A stretch of DNA of 64,000 nt from Aquisalimonas sp. 2447 (GTDB lineage Bacteria > Pseudomonadota > Gammaproteobacteria > Nitrococcales > Aquisalimonadaceae): NCBI RefSeq assembly GCF_012044895.1, contig NZ_CP050695.1, forward strand, positions 186,001-250,000. Reading direction: 5' to 3'. Numbering within the stretch: the first letter of the stretch is position 1; each line of letters begins with the position of its first letter. Positions 1 through 8,417 of this stretch are shown here, piece by piece. The notes below the pieces were generated by a model. That model saw nothing but the letters and a program-made list of their open reading frames with translations. It made no database searches and was not told where the DNA came from. The position numbers and the translations under genes were made by a program.

Positions 1-755
1 GGCATGGTGGCGTGGTAGGCGTGGCCGCCGTCCTCGTAGGCGCGCATGATGACGCGCCACTTGCGGAGGTCCAGCGCAAAACTCGTGCTGGTGGTCTGCT
101 CCAGGCGCTCCTCCGCCGTGCCGCTCAGCATCACCAGCCCGGCGCAGGGCGACGCGCTCCAGCCCTTCTGTGGTGCGCTGATGAGCACGTCGACGCCCAG
201 CGCGCGCATGTCCACCCAGAGTGCGCCGGAGGCGATGCAGTCGAGGACGAACAGGCCACCGCTCTCGTGCGCCGCCTCGGCGAGGGCCCGCACGTAGTCG
301 TCCGGCAGCAGAATGCCGGAGGCGGTCTCCACGTGGGGCGCGAAGACCACGGCGGGCTTCTCTGCGCGGATGGCCGCTACCGCCTCTTCCACCGGGGGCG
401 GAGCGTACGGTGCCTGGCGCTGCGATGTTGTGGGCCGCGCCTTGAGCACGGTGGTGGCAGAGGCAATGCCGCCGGTGTCGAGGATCTGCGTCCAGCGATA
501 GCTGAACCAGCCGTTGCGGATCACCAAGCAGTTCTGGCCGGTGGCGAACTGACGCGCCACCGCCTCCATGGCCCAGGTGCCGCCGCCGGGAACCACGATG
601 GCCGCCTCGGCCCCGTATACGCGCCGTAGTCCGGCCGACAGCTCACGCATCACGCCCTGGAACGCGGCGGACATGTGGTTCAGGGAGCGATCGGTGAACA
701 CCACCGAGTACTCCAGGAGTTGGCGCGGTTCCTGACCCGGTGCCTGCGCGGACAT
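1..755 (-). CDS. Class V aminotransferase (alanine/serine-glyoxylate type), C-terminal part off the left edge
   Basis: The frame runs off the left edge, so only about 250 N-terminal residues are visible. They match the fold-type I, class V PLP aminotransferases of the serine-pyruvate / alanine-glyoxylate group: VVPGGGTWAMEAVARQF near the start, an LDCIASGALWVDM stretch and SAPQKGWS, whose Lys should hold PLP. Such enzymes move an amino group between small amino acids and glyoxylate or pyruvate in the cytoplasm. Two ATGs are possible, at 770 and 755; GGAGG five bases before the second favours 755. The gene is divergent from hsdR. Substrate cannot be told from this fragment. Confidence 0.8.
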   Translation of the reverse strand, partial: MSAQAPGQEPRQLLEYSVVFTDRSLNHMSAAFQGVMRELSAGLRRVYGAEAAIVVPGGGTWAMEAVARQFATGQNCLVIRNGWFSYRWTQILDTGGIASATTVLKARPTTSQRQAPYAPPPVEEAVAAIRAEKPAVVFAPHVETASGILLPDDYVRALAEAAHESGGLFVLDCIASGALWVDMRALGVDVLISAPQKGWSASPCAGLVMLSGTAEERLEQTTSTSFALDLRKWRVIMRAYEDGGHAYHATM

Positions 756-943
756 GCGAGCCTCCAGCATGGTTGTTGCTGACAGGGACAGGTGTACGCC
801 GATTCGCCGCTGTTGGGCAAGCGGCGGTGCTTGGTGGTTATCTATCGGTGCACTTTGCTAATCGGGCAGTAGCCACACTGCCCCGACCTTGGCTAAGGTG
901 GCGAGGCCATAGAAGAATCACAAAACAACCGCCCGGGAGCCTC

Positions 944-3736
944 ATGGACCCGAACCAAAGCCCGGAACAACGCGCCCGCGACCGCATCGATGACCAGCTC
1001 CGGTCTTCGGGCTGGGTCGTGCAGAGTCTGGCAGGCCTGAATCCACAGGCCGGGCGCGGCGTGGCGGTTCGCGAATACCCCACCGACTCCGGCCCCATGG
1101 ACTACTTGTTGATGGTGGATGGCGAGCCGGTCGGGCTGATCGAGGCCAAGCGCGAGGAGGAAGGCCACCGGATTACCACGGTGGAGGAGCAGTCGGCCCG
1201 CTATGCCGGTGCCGAACTCAAGTACGTCGGCAAGGCCGATCTACGCTTCGTCTACGAGGCCACCGGCGAGATTACCCGCTTCACCGACCGCCGGGACCCG
1301 ATCCCCCGGGCCCGCGAGCTGTTCCAGTTCCACCGTCCGGAGACTTTGGCCGAATGGCGCGGGCAGGCCGGCCCGTTCCGCAAGCGGCTGCAGGCCCTGC
1401 CGGCGCTGCAACCTGATGGCCTGCGCGACTGCCAGTTCCACGCCATCAGCAAACTGGAGACCTCCTTCAAAGAAAACCGCCCCCGGGCGCTGATCCAGAT
1501 GGCCACCGGGGCCGGCAAGACCTTCACCGCCATCACCAGCATTTATCGTCTCCTCAAGCACGCTGGGGCCAAGCGCGTGCTCTTCCTGGTGGATACCCGC
1601 AACCTGGGTGTTCAGGCCGAGAACGAGTTCCACCAGTACCTGCCCCAGGACGACAACCGCAAGTTCACCGAGCTCTACACCGTCCAGCGCCTGCGCTCGC
1701 CCCATGTGCCCACCGATGGGCAGGTCTGCATCAGCACCATCCAGCGCCTGTATTCCATCCTCAAGGGTGAGCCGCTGGCCGAAGAGGCCGAGGACGAGAT
1801 GCCCGGCCTGGACGCCCTGCGCAAGGATCCGCTGCCGGTGGTCTACAACGAGAAGGTGCCGCCGGAGTTCTTCGACGTCATCGTCATCGATGAGTGCCAC
1901 CGCTCCATCTACAACCTCTGGCGCCAGGTGATCGAGTATTTCGACAGCTTCCTGGTGGGCCTCACCGCCACGCCGGACAACCGCACCTACGCCTTCTTCA
2001 ACCAGAATGTGGTCAGCGAGTACCCCCTGGAGCAGTCCGTGGTGGACGGGGTGAACGTGGATCACTTCATCTGGCGCATCGACACCCGTCTGAGCCGGGA
2101 GGGCGGGAAGATCGAGGCGGAGGAGACGGTGGAGCACCGCGACCGTCTCACCCGGGAGCAACGCTGGCAGCAACTGGACGAGGATCTGGAATACCAGGGC
2201 GCCCAGCTCGACCGTAGCGTGGTCAATCCCAGCCAGATCCGCACCGTCATCCGCGCCTTCCGGGATGCGCTTCCGCGCATGTTCCCGGACCGGCGGCTGC
2301 CGGAGGGCGACGGCGGCCCGGCCGGCGTCGAGGTGCCCAAGACCCTGATCTTCGCCAAGACCGACGGCCACGCCGACGACATCATCAATACCGTCCGCGA
2401 GGAGTTCGCCGCGAGCAACGACTTCTGCCGCAAGATCACCTACCGCATCGACGGTGACCCCCAGAGCCTGCTCAACAGCTTCCGTAACGACTACAACCCG
2501 CGCATTGCCGTCACCGTGGACATGATCGCCACCGGCACCGATGTCAAACCCATTGAGTGTCTGCTGTTCATGCGCGATGTCAAAAGCCGCAACTACTATA
2601 TGCAGATGGTCGGCCGCGGCACCCGCAGCCTGGACGCCGACGGCCTGCGCCAGGTCAACCGTTCCGCCACCGGTCCCAAGGCCCACTTCGTGCTGGTGGA
2701 CGCCGTGGGCGTGAGCGAATCGAAGAAGATGGAAACCGGCAGCCTGGAGCGCAAGCCCAGCGTGCCCATGAAGGACCTCATGCAGGCCGTGACCATGGGC
2801 GTGCGCCATCCGGAGAGCCTGACGAGCCTGGCCGGCCGCCTGGCCCGCTTCAGCAAGCGGCTCAACGAGGAGCAACATCAGGAAGTGCGCAAGATCACCG
2901 GTGGCCCGGACCTCAACACCATCGCCTCCGAGCTGCTGGCCACCGATGACCCGGACGCCCTGCGCCGCGCAGCCCGCGAGACCCACCAGCTCCCCGACAC
3001 GGCCGAACCCGCGCCGGAGCAGATCGAGTCGGTTCGCGAGGAGCGCGCCAGGGCCGCCACCGCCGCCATCACCGGCCCGTTGACCACCTACATCGAAGAG
3101 GTGCGCCAGCGCCAGGAGCAGGTGGTGGACGACATCAACCCGGACGAGGTCACAGTCAGCGACTGGGAAACCGACGCCGAAACCCACCGCGAGCAGCTAC
3201 GCCAGGAATTTGCGGAATGGCTGGCGGCCCACCGGGACGACATCGACGCCCTGACCATTTACTACGCCCAGCCGCACCGGCGCCGCGAGATCACCGCCCG
3301 GGCCATCCGCGAGCTGCTGGAGGCCCTCAAGCGCGAGAAGCCCAAACTGGCCCCGGCGCGGGTCTGGGACGCCTACGCCCGCCTGGACGAGGTGCAGGCC
3401 CGCCGCCCGGAAACCGAACTGGCCCAGATCATCGCGCTGGTGCGCCGGGCCAGCGGTTGGGATGAGCAGCTCACCCCCTATGCCGACACCGTAAGGGCCA
3501 ACTTCAAGCGCTGGGTCTTCGGCCGGCATTCCGGCAATCAGCCCAAGTTCAACGAGGAGCAGATGGCCTGGCTGGAAAAGATCCGCGACCACATCGCTGC
3601 CAGCTTCCACATCACCGTGGAAGACCTGGACTACGCCCCCTTCGACGCCGAAGGCGGACGAGGGCGCATGTGGCAACTATTCGGGGAGGATATGGAGACC
3701 GTGTTGGACCAGATGAATGATGAGATGGCGGCGTAA
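944..3736 (+). CDS. hsdR: Type I restriction enzyme, HsdR (endonuclease/translocase) subunit
   Basis: This is the motor and nuclease subunit that translocates DNA and cuts it when the HsdMS complex meets unmethylated sites. In the 930-residue product the PD-(D/E)xK nuclease is seen at about D53 and E67-A-K69. The SF2 helicase follows: Walker A GAGKT near 189-193, DECH at 316-319, GLTATPD at 339, and QMVGRGTR near 555. A helical C-terminal region completes it. ATG 944 is preceded by GGGAG and is chosen over an upstream GTG in the same frame that lacks homology. hsdS begins two bases after the stop. The protein is shorter than the 1,000-1,200 residues of many HsdR proteins but all motor motifs are intact. 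Confidence 0.95.
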   Translation: MDPNQSPEQRARDRIDDQLRSSGWVVQSLAGLNPQAGRGVAVREYPTDSGPMDYLLMVDGEPVGLIEAKREEEGHRITTVEEQSARYAGAELKYVGKADLRFVYEATGEITRFTDRRDPIPRARELFQFHRPETLAEWRGQAGPFRKRLQALPALQPDGLRDCQFHAISKLETSFKENRPRALIQMATGAGKTFTAITSIYRLLKHAGAKRVLFLVDTRNLGVQAENEFHQYLPQDDNRKFTELYTVQRLRSPHVPTDGQVCISTIQRLYSILKGEPLAEEAEDEMPGLDALRKDPLPVVYNEKVPPEFFDVIVIDECHRSIYNLWRQVIEYFDSFLVGLTATPDNRTYAFFNQNVVSEYPLEQSVVDGVNVDHFIWRIDTRLSREGGKIEAEETVEHRDRLTREQRWQQLDEDLEYQGAQLDRSVVNPSQIRTVIRAFRDALPRMFPDRRLPEGDGGPAGVEVPKTLIFAKTDGHADDIINTVREEFAASNDFCRKITYRIDGDPQSLLNSFRNDYNPRIAVTVDMIATGTDVKPIECLLFMRDVKSRNYYMQMVGRGTRSLDADGLRQVNRSATGPKAHFVLVDAVGVSESKKMETGSLERKPSVPMKDLMQAVTMGVRHPESLTSLAGRLARFSKRLNEEQHQEVRKITGGPDLNTIASELLATDDPDALRRAARETHQLPDTAEPAPEQIESVREERARAATAAITGPLTTYIEEVRQRQEQVVDDINPDEVTVSDWETDAETHREQLRQEFAEWLAAHRDDIDALTIYYAQPHRRREITARAIRELLEALKREKPKLAPARVWDAYARLDEVQARRPETELAQIIALVRRASGWDEQLTPYADTVRANFKRWVFGRHSGNQPKFNEEQMAWLEKIRDHIAASFHITVEDLDYAPFDAEGGRGRMWQLFGEDMETVLDQMNDEMAA

Positions 3737-3738
3737 CC

Positions 3739-5292
3739 ATGGAACGGAGTGGCGAATTTGTTCCTAACAGTGGATGGGCCAGTGTCACATTGGCTGAAGT
3801 CGCTAAATGGGGCTCCGGAGGAACGCCGTCGAGGAAGAAAAAGGAGTTCTTCGGTGGCTCGATACCTTGGGTAAAGACTGGAGAGCTCAAAGAAAAATAT
3901 ATAGTCAAAACCGATGAGCATTTGACCTCACAAGCGATTGAACATTCTTCTGCAAAAATCTTTCCGAAGGGTTCCGTTGCGATAGCAATGTACGGGGCGA
4001 CAATAGGGCATGCATCTATATTGAATATAGATGCAGCCACAAACCAAGCCTGCGCGGTTGCCGACGTAAGTGCTGGAGCAATTGACAGTCTATTCCTGTA
4101 TTACTACATCAGCCGTATATCACCACAATTGGTTGATGCAGGAGTCGGCGGGGCTCAGCCAAACATTTCTCAGGGTTTTTTGAAAAGCTGGCCAATAAGT
4201 CTTCCTCCATTTGCAGAACAACGCCGCATTGTCGCCAAGATCGAGGAACTCTTCTCCGAACTGGACAAGGGCGTGGAAAGCTTGAAAACCGCCCGCGCTC
4301 AGCTCAAGACTTACCGCCAGTCCCTGCTCAAGGCCGCCTTCGAAGGCCGCCTTACCGAACAATGGCGACGCGACAACGCCGACAAACTCGAAACCGCTGA
4401 TCAACTCCTTGAGCGCATCCGCGAAGAGCGCGAAGCGCGCTACCAGCAGCAGTTGGAAGAGTGGAAGGCCGCTGTGGCGGAGTGGGAGGCCGATGGAAAG
4501 TCCGGAAAGAAACCAAGGAAACCGGCTAAGCCGAAGAAGGCGGGTGACACGCCGTCAAACCCCGAAAACTCCCCGCCTGATGGTTGGGTTGGTGCCGGCA
4601 TCATAGATGTTGCCCTCGTTGGAACTGGTGTGACCCCTCTCAAGAAGCGAAGAGATTTCTACGACGGTGGTGATATTCCTTGGGTGACGAGTGGGGCGGT
4701 AAACGACTTGTATGTCCGGGAACCTTCAGGATGGGTAACGGAGACCGCTCTTGAAGAGACAAATCTTCGGATTTATCCAAAGGGAACGTTGCTCGTCGCC
4801 ATGTATGGTGAAGGCAAGACTCGTGGCAAGGCATCTGAATTAGCGATTGATGCAACAACGAACCAGGCGCTTGCAGCCATCGTAACCGAAGGAATTGCTG
4901 CACATATCAGGCCCTACTTGAAATGGTTCTTGGTTCATAACTACGAGAAGATCAGACTATCATCGTCCGGTGGGGTCCAGCCCAATCTGAACTTGGGCAT
5001 TGTGGAGAATATGGAATTCCCACTTTGTTCGCTGGAAGAGCAAGAGCAGATTGTGAACCAAATCGAATCAAGGGTTTCAAGGTTATCGCAGTTGGAAGAA
5101 GAGCTCGAAGTCTCGTTTCAGCGGGCAGAGCTGCTGCGCCAATCAATCTTAAAACGTGCCTTCGAAGGCAAACTCGTCCCCCAGGATCCCAACGACGAAC
5201 CCGCCAAGGCCCTGCTGGAGCGCATCCGTCAGGAACAGGCCGATGCGCCCAAGGCCAAGCGCCGCAAGCGCAAGACGGAGTCGCCGGCATGA
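3739..5292 (+). CDS. hsdS: Type I restriction-modification specificity subunit HsdS
   Basis: HsdS chooses the bipartite DNA target of the type I complex. The 517-residue protein shows the usual internal duplication. Target-recognition domain 1 spans about 10-155 (GSGGTPSRKKKEFF...IPWVKTGEL) and is followed by a conserved helix ending in LLKAAFEGRL. Target-recognition domain 2 spans about 285-430 (GTGVTPLKKRRDFY...IPWVTSGAV) and is followed by a helix ending in ILKRAFEGKLV. The linker near 235-275 is rich in Lys and Pro. The two recognition domains (about 3760-4200 and 4600-5090) are visibly richer in A+T than the conserved helices, as expected for segments swapped by recombination. The stop overlaps the next ATG as ATGA. 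Confidence 0.95.
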   Translation: MERSGEFVPNSGWASVTLAEVAKWGSGGTPSRKKKEFFGGSIPWVKTGELKEKYIVKTDEHLTSQAIEHSSAKIFPKGSVAIAMYGATIGHASILNIDAATNQACAVADVSAGAIDSLFLYYYISRISPQLVDAGVGGAQPNISQGFLKSWPISLPPFAEQRRIVAKIEELFSELDKGVESLKTARAQLKTYRQSLLKAAFEGRLTEQWRRDNADKLETADQLLERIREEREARYQQQLEEWKAAVAEWEADGKSGKKPRKPAKPKKAGDTPSNPENSPPDGWVGAGIIDVALVGTGVTPLKKRRDFYDGGDIPWVTSGAVNDLYVREPSGWVTETALEETNLRIYPKGTLLVAMYGEGKTRGKASELAIDATTNQALAAIVTEGIAAHIRPYLKWFLVHNYEKIRLSSSGGVQPNLNLGIVENMEFPLCSLEEQEQIVNQIESRVSRLSQLEEELEVSFQRAELLRQSILKRAFEGKLVPQDPNDEPAKALLERIRQEQADAPKAKRRKRKTESPA

Positions 5293-7205
5293 GCCAGGTC
5301 ACGGCACAGGCGCTGCTCGACCAGCTCCGGCAGCTCGATGAGTCGGATCGGGTCGAGGCCAAGCGGGCCTCGGCCATTGGCGAGTCGCTGCTGGAGACAG
5401 TCTGCGCCTTTGCCAATGAACCTGGCCTGGGTGGCGGCTGGCTGCTGCTGGGGGTGGAAAAGGCCTCGGATGCGCCCGGTGACTATCGGGTGACCGGAAT
5501 CGCGGACCCTGACAAGCTGCTGAACGACCTGCATTCCCGCTGTGCCAATGCCTTCAACGTACCGCTGCGGATTCAGGCCCGGGCGGAGGCGCTGGATGAG
5601 GGCACGGTGATTCTGGTGGAGGTGCCGGAGGCGGAACCGGCGTCCCGCCCGGTTTACTTTGCCAATAAACAACTGCCGCGCTCGGCCTGGCGACGCGGCC
5701 CCAGTGGTGATTACCGTTGCAACCAGGACGACCTGGCCGAGTTGTATCAGGGGCGGTCCGGTCAGAGCTACGATGCCTCGGTGGTGTCCGGAGCCAGCCT
5801 GGACGATCTCGACCCGGACGCCGTTGAACATTACCGTGATGCCCGCCGCGCCGTGCGCCCAGAGGCCGAGGAGCTGAACTTCTCCGATGAGGAGCTGCTG
5901 GAGGCACTTGGCGCCGTGGCTCGCCAATCTGGTGAGCTGCACCCCACGGTGGCGGGTGTGCTCTTGTTCGGCCGGCGTGGCGCGCTGCGCCGCTTGTTCC
6001 CAGCGAACCGGGTGGATTACGTCCGCATCCCCGGCAAGGAGTGGATCGAAGACCCGCACGAGCGCTTCACCACCCTCGATCTGCGCGACACGCTGCCCCG
6101 GTTGATTCAGCGGGCCACGGCGGCGGTGCTGGACGACCTGCCGCGTGCGTTCCAGTTACCGGAAGGTGAGATTCGCCGGGGCGAGAAGACAGTGCTGCCG
6201 GATAAGGTGGTGCGCGAAGCTGTGGTCAATGCCGTGATGCACCGCAATTACCAGCGCCAGCAGCCCATCCAGTTGCTGCGCTACAGTAACCGCTTGGAAG
6301 TGCACAACCCGGGCTATTCCCTGAAAGCACTGGAGAACCTGGGCGAGCCGGGCTCGCAGTGGCGCAACCCGGTGATTGCCTCGGTTTTGCATGAAATGGG
6401 GTTGGCCGAGACTAAGGGCAGCGGCGTCCGCGTGATGCGCCGGCTGATGGAAGAGGCCGGATTGTCACCCCCGAGCTTCGATTCCGACCGCCACAACGAC
6501 CAGTTCTCCGCCACCTACCTGTTCCACCACTTCCTGAGCGAGGAGGACATCGCCTGGCTTGGCCAGTTCCGGCATCTGGGGCTCGGCGAGGACGAGCAGC
6601 GGGCGCTGATCTTCGTTCGCGAGACTGGCCGCATCACCAACTCCGATTACCGCGATCTCAACCGGGTGGATACCCTGACGGCCAGCCAGCGCCTCTCGCG
6701 CCTGCGCGACCTGGGCTTGGTCGAGCAGGTGCCACGCGGCCCGGCGACCTACTATGTGCCGGGGGAACGGCTCGGCTCCCCGACAGCCGAGACGGAAGAC
6801 GACCTCTTCTCCGGCTTACCTAGGGAGTCCGAAGGCTTATCACAGGAGTCGGGGGCCTTATCACAGGAGTCGGGGGCCTTATCGCAGGAGTCCCAACGTG
6901 ACGAATCCGTCTGGGCGTACCGCGAGCAACTCCTGGCCGAATTGCCGAATGAGCTTAGAAGCGAGCTCGAACGGATCGGCCAGCGCAGCCGCGACCCGAA
7001 GCAGATGCCAAAACTCATACAAGCGCTTTGCGCCCTCAGGCCCTACGGAGCGCGCGAATTGGCCGTTCTTCTCAAGCGTCGCCAGGATTACCTGCATCGC
7101 CAACACATTGCTCCACTACTAGCGGAAGGTGTCGTGCAATACCAGTTTCCAAGCGAACCGAACCGTCCCGACCAGGCCTATATTGCGGCAGAGGACTGGT
7201 CATGA
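5289..7205 (+). CDS. AlbA/Schlafen-type ATP-binding protein embedded in the restriction locus
   Basis: The 638-residue product begins with an AlbA_2 (divergent Schlafen AAA_4) domain: ESDRVEAKRA...LLETVCAFANEPGLGGGWLLLGVE in residues 1-120. A GHKL-like ATP-binding region near 340-460 follows, with REAVVNAVMHRNY, LEVHNPG and ETKGSGVRVMRRLMEEAGL. A winged-helix segment then contains RITNSDYRDLNRVDTLTASQRLSRL, a pattern typical of family members thought to be DNA-binding regulators. A linker near 510-535 is built from four seven-residue repeats (see 6813-6896). The ATG overlaps the hsdS stop. Proteins of this family often sit inside type I loci, but their role there is not settled; regulation of, or accessory defence for, the locus is inference. 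Confidence 0.85.
   Translation: MSQVTAQALLDQLRQLDESDRVEAKRASAIGESLLETVCAFANEPGLGGGWLLLGVEKASDAPGDYRVTGIADPDKLLNDLHSRCANAFNVPLRIQARAEALDEGTVILVEVPEAEPASRPVYFANKQLPRSAWRRGPSGDYRCNQDDLAELYQGRSGQSYDASVVSGASLDDLDPDAVEHYRDARRAVRPEAEELNFSDEELLEALGAVARQSGELHPTVAGVLLFGRRGALRRLFPANRVDYVRIPGKEWIEDPHERFTTLDLRDTLPRLIQRATAAVLDDLPRAFQLPEGEIRRGEKTVLPDKVVREAVVNAVMHRNYQRQQPIQLLRYSNRLEVHNPGYSLKALENLGEPGSQWRNPVIASVLHEMGLAETKGSGVRVMRRLMEEAGLSPPSFDSDRHNDQFSATYLFHHFLSEEDIAWLGQFRHLGLGEDEQRALIFVRETGRITNSDYRDLNRVDTLTASQRLSRLRDLGLVEQVPRGPATYYVPGERLGSPTAETEDDLFSGLPRESEGLSQESGALSQESGALSQESQRDESVWAYREQLLAELPNELRSELERIGQRSRDPKQMPKLIQALCALRPYGARELAVLLKRRQDYLHRQHIAPLLAEGVVQYQFPSEPNRPDQAYIAAEDWS
6813..6896 (+). repeat. Four tandem 21-bp repeats inside the AlbA-like gene
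   Basis: Four head-to-tail 21-bp units (6813-6833, 6834-6854, 6855-6875, 6876-6896) encode GLPRESE, GLSQESG, ALSQESG and ALSQESQ. The middle two are almost identical and the outer two have diverged. Because the unit is a multiple of three, gain or loss of copies changes linker length without breaking the frame. Confidence 0.9.
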
Positions 7206-7300
7206 GTGCTCTCCGCATAGCTCGAAGCGTATGGCGTTTCGGCCGCGAAAACCGGGATCGCTGGCGCATTGATGACAACGACAGCAAGGAGGCTGCATGA
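7202..7300 (+). CDS. 32-residue micro-ORF bridging the AlbA-like and RhuM-Fic genes
   Basis: An ATG overlapping the upstream stop (ATGA, 7202-7205) opens a frame of 32 codons, MSALRIARSVWRFGRENR..., whose TGA overlaps the ATG of the next gene (ATGA, 7297-7300). The AAGGAGG serving the RhuM-Fic gene lies within its last codons (7286-7292). The product is basic in its first half and acidic at the end, with no recognised domain. It may be a real small protein, or a translated coupler that carries ribosomes to the Fic gene. The double overlap is the only evidence. Confidence 0.4.
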   Translation: MSALRIARSVWRFGRENRDRWRIDDNDSKEAA

Positions 7301-8289
7301 GTGAAATCGTGATTTTCGAGGATGAAGCGCATTCGGTTGAAGTACGGCTGGAAGGGGAGACGCTGTGGGCCACCCAGAAGCAGATCGCGGAGCTGTTCGG
7401 CACGACGCCGGAGAACATCTTGATGCACCTGAGGAATGTGTATCGGGATGGGGAGCTGTCAGAATCGGCAACTGCTAAGGATTTCTTAGTCGTTCGCCAG
7501 GAAGGCAAGCGTCAGGTCCGCCGGCGGCTCAAGCACTATGATTTGGATGCCGTGATTTCCGTGGGCTACCGTGTCAACTCAACCCGCGCCACCCGCTTCC
7601 GCCAGTGGGCCACCCGCGTCCTCCGCGAGCACCTGACCCAGGGCTACAGCCTCAACGAGCACCGGCTGGCGCAGCAGGGCCTCTCCGAGTTGGAACAGGC
7701 GGTGGAACTGCTCGGCCAGACGCTCACCCGGCAGGAGCTAGTATCGGACTTGGGCCAGGAGGTGGTGGGCCTGATCCTCGGCTACGCCCGCACCTGGCGC
7801 CTACTGCAGGATTATGACGAAGGCGCCCTCGGCCTGCCGCCCGGCGCCCGGCCGGCCCGGGGCGTGCTGGCGCTCGAAGAGGCGCGCCGCGCCCTGGACG
7901 CCCTGGCCGGTGAACTACGCGAGCGGGGCGAGGCCACCGATCTGTTCGCGCGGGACCGGGGCGACGGGCTGGCCTCGATTCTGGGCAACCTGGAACAGAG
8001 CATGTTCGGTGAGGCGCTGTACAGGACGCGCGAGGAGCGCGCCGCCCACCTGCTGTACTTCGTCATCAAGAATCACCCCTTCTCCGACGGCAACAAGCGC
8101 TCCGGGGCCTTTCTCTTCCTGCTCTACCTGCGCCAGGAAGGCATGCGCCTGACCCTGAACGAACAAGGCCTGACTGCCCTGACGCTGCTCATCGCCGAGA
8201 GCGACCCCAAGGCCAAGGACCTGATGGTGCGGCTGGTGATGAACCTGATCGCCGAAGACGGCGGCGACAACCCAGCGCCCACGGAGTGA
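7297..8289 (+). CDS. RhuM-family protein with C-terminal Fic/Doc domain
   Basis: The first 110 residues or so (TLWATQKQIAELFGTT... DLDAVISVGYRVNSTRATRFRQWA) match the Virulence_RhuM family, a DNA-binding-like domain. A linker follows, and the rest is a Fic/Doc domain with HPFSDGNKRSG starting at His260. That sequence fits the Doc-like form HxFxDGNKRxG. Fic/Doc enzymes modify proteins by AMPylation or phosphorylation. No inhibitory S/TxxxE(G/N) helix was recognised. The gene is tightly coupled to the preceding genes and has a strong AAGGAGG four bases before the ATG. RhuM genes are frequent companions of type I hsd loci; function there is unproven. Confidence 0.9.
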   Translation: MSEIVIFEDEAHSVEVRLEGETLWATQKQIAELFGTTPENILMHLRNVYRDGELSESATAKDFLVVRQEGKRQVRRRLKHYDLDAVISVGYRVNSTRATRFRQWATRVLREHLTQGYSLNEHRLAQQGLSELEQAVELLGQTLTRQELVSDLGQEVVGLILGYARTWRLLQDYDEGALGLPPGARPARGVLALEEARRALDALAGELRERGEATDLFARDRGDGLASILGNLEQSMFGEALYRTREERAAHLLYFVIKNHPFSDGNKRSGAFLFLLYLRQEGMRLTLNEQGLTALTLLIAESDPKAKDLMVRLVMNLIAEDGGDNPAPTE

Positions 8290-8338
8290 GCGCCGAGGTT
8301 CCGGGCGGGTGAGGATGTCGTGTTCAGGTTGGCGGGGA

Positions 8339-8368
8339 TTTGAGAAGATTGCGGTAAATCTTCTCAAA
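8339..8368. promoter_or_regulatory. 30-bp palindrome upstream of the Fic gene, candidate operator
   Basis: TTTGAGAAGATT (8339-8350) and AATCTTCTCAAA (8357-8368) form perfect 12-bp arms around GCGGTA. A third half-site-like ATTTTGAGAG lies at 8378-8387, and GCGGT/ACCGC (8351-8355/8370-8374) makes an alternative pairing. The 128-bp gap that holds them is the only real gap between the genes of the locus, so it probably carries the promoter for fic and hsdM. No T-run follows, which argues against a terminator. The Fic protein has a C-terminal winged helix that could bind here. Confidence 0.5.
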
Positions 8369-8417
8369 AACCGCAAATTTTGAGAGCGTCACTAAGAGTG
8401 GGCTTCAGGAGACAGCG

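Noticed and set aside
1241-3187. A 648-codon open frame antisense to hsdR
   Set aside because: G+C-rich genes leave long open frames on the other strand. The sense strand carries all HsdR motifs, and this frame shows only His/Gly/Val/Leu-rich shadow sequence.
6813-6896. Possible CRISPR array
   Set aside because: The repeats are directly adjacent, with no spacers, and lie in frame inside a gene. No cas gene is present.
8339-8368. Rho-independent terminator for the RhuM-Fic gene
   Set aside because: The stem is A+T-rich and is not followed by a T-run. It also begins 50 bases after the stop and sits at a promoter position.
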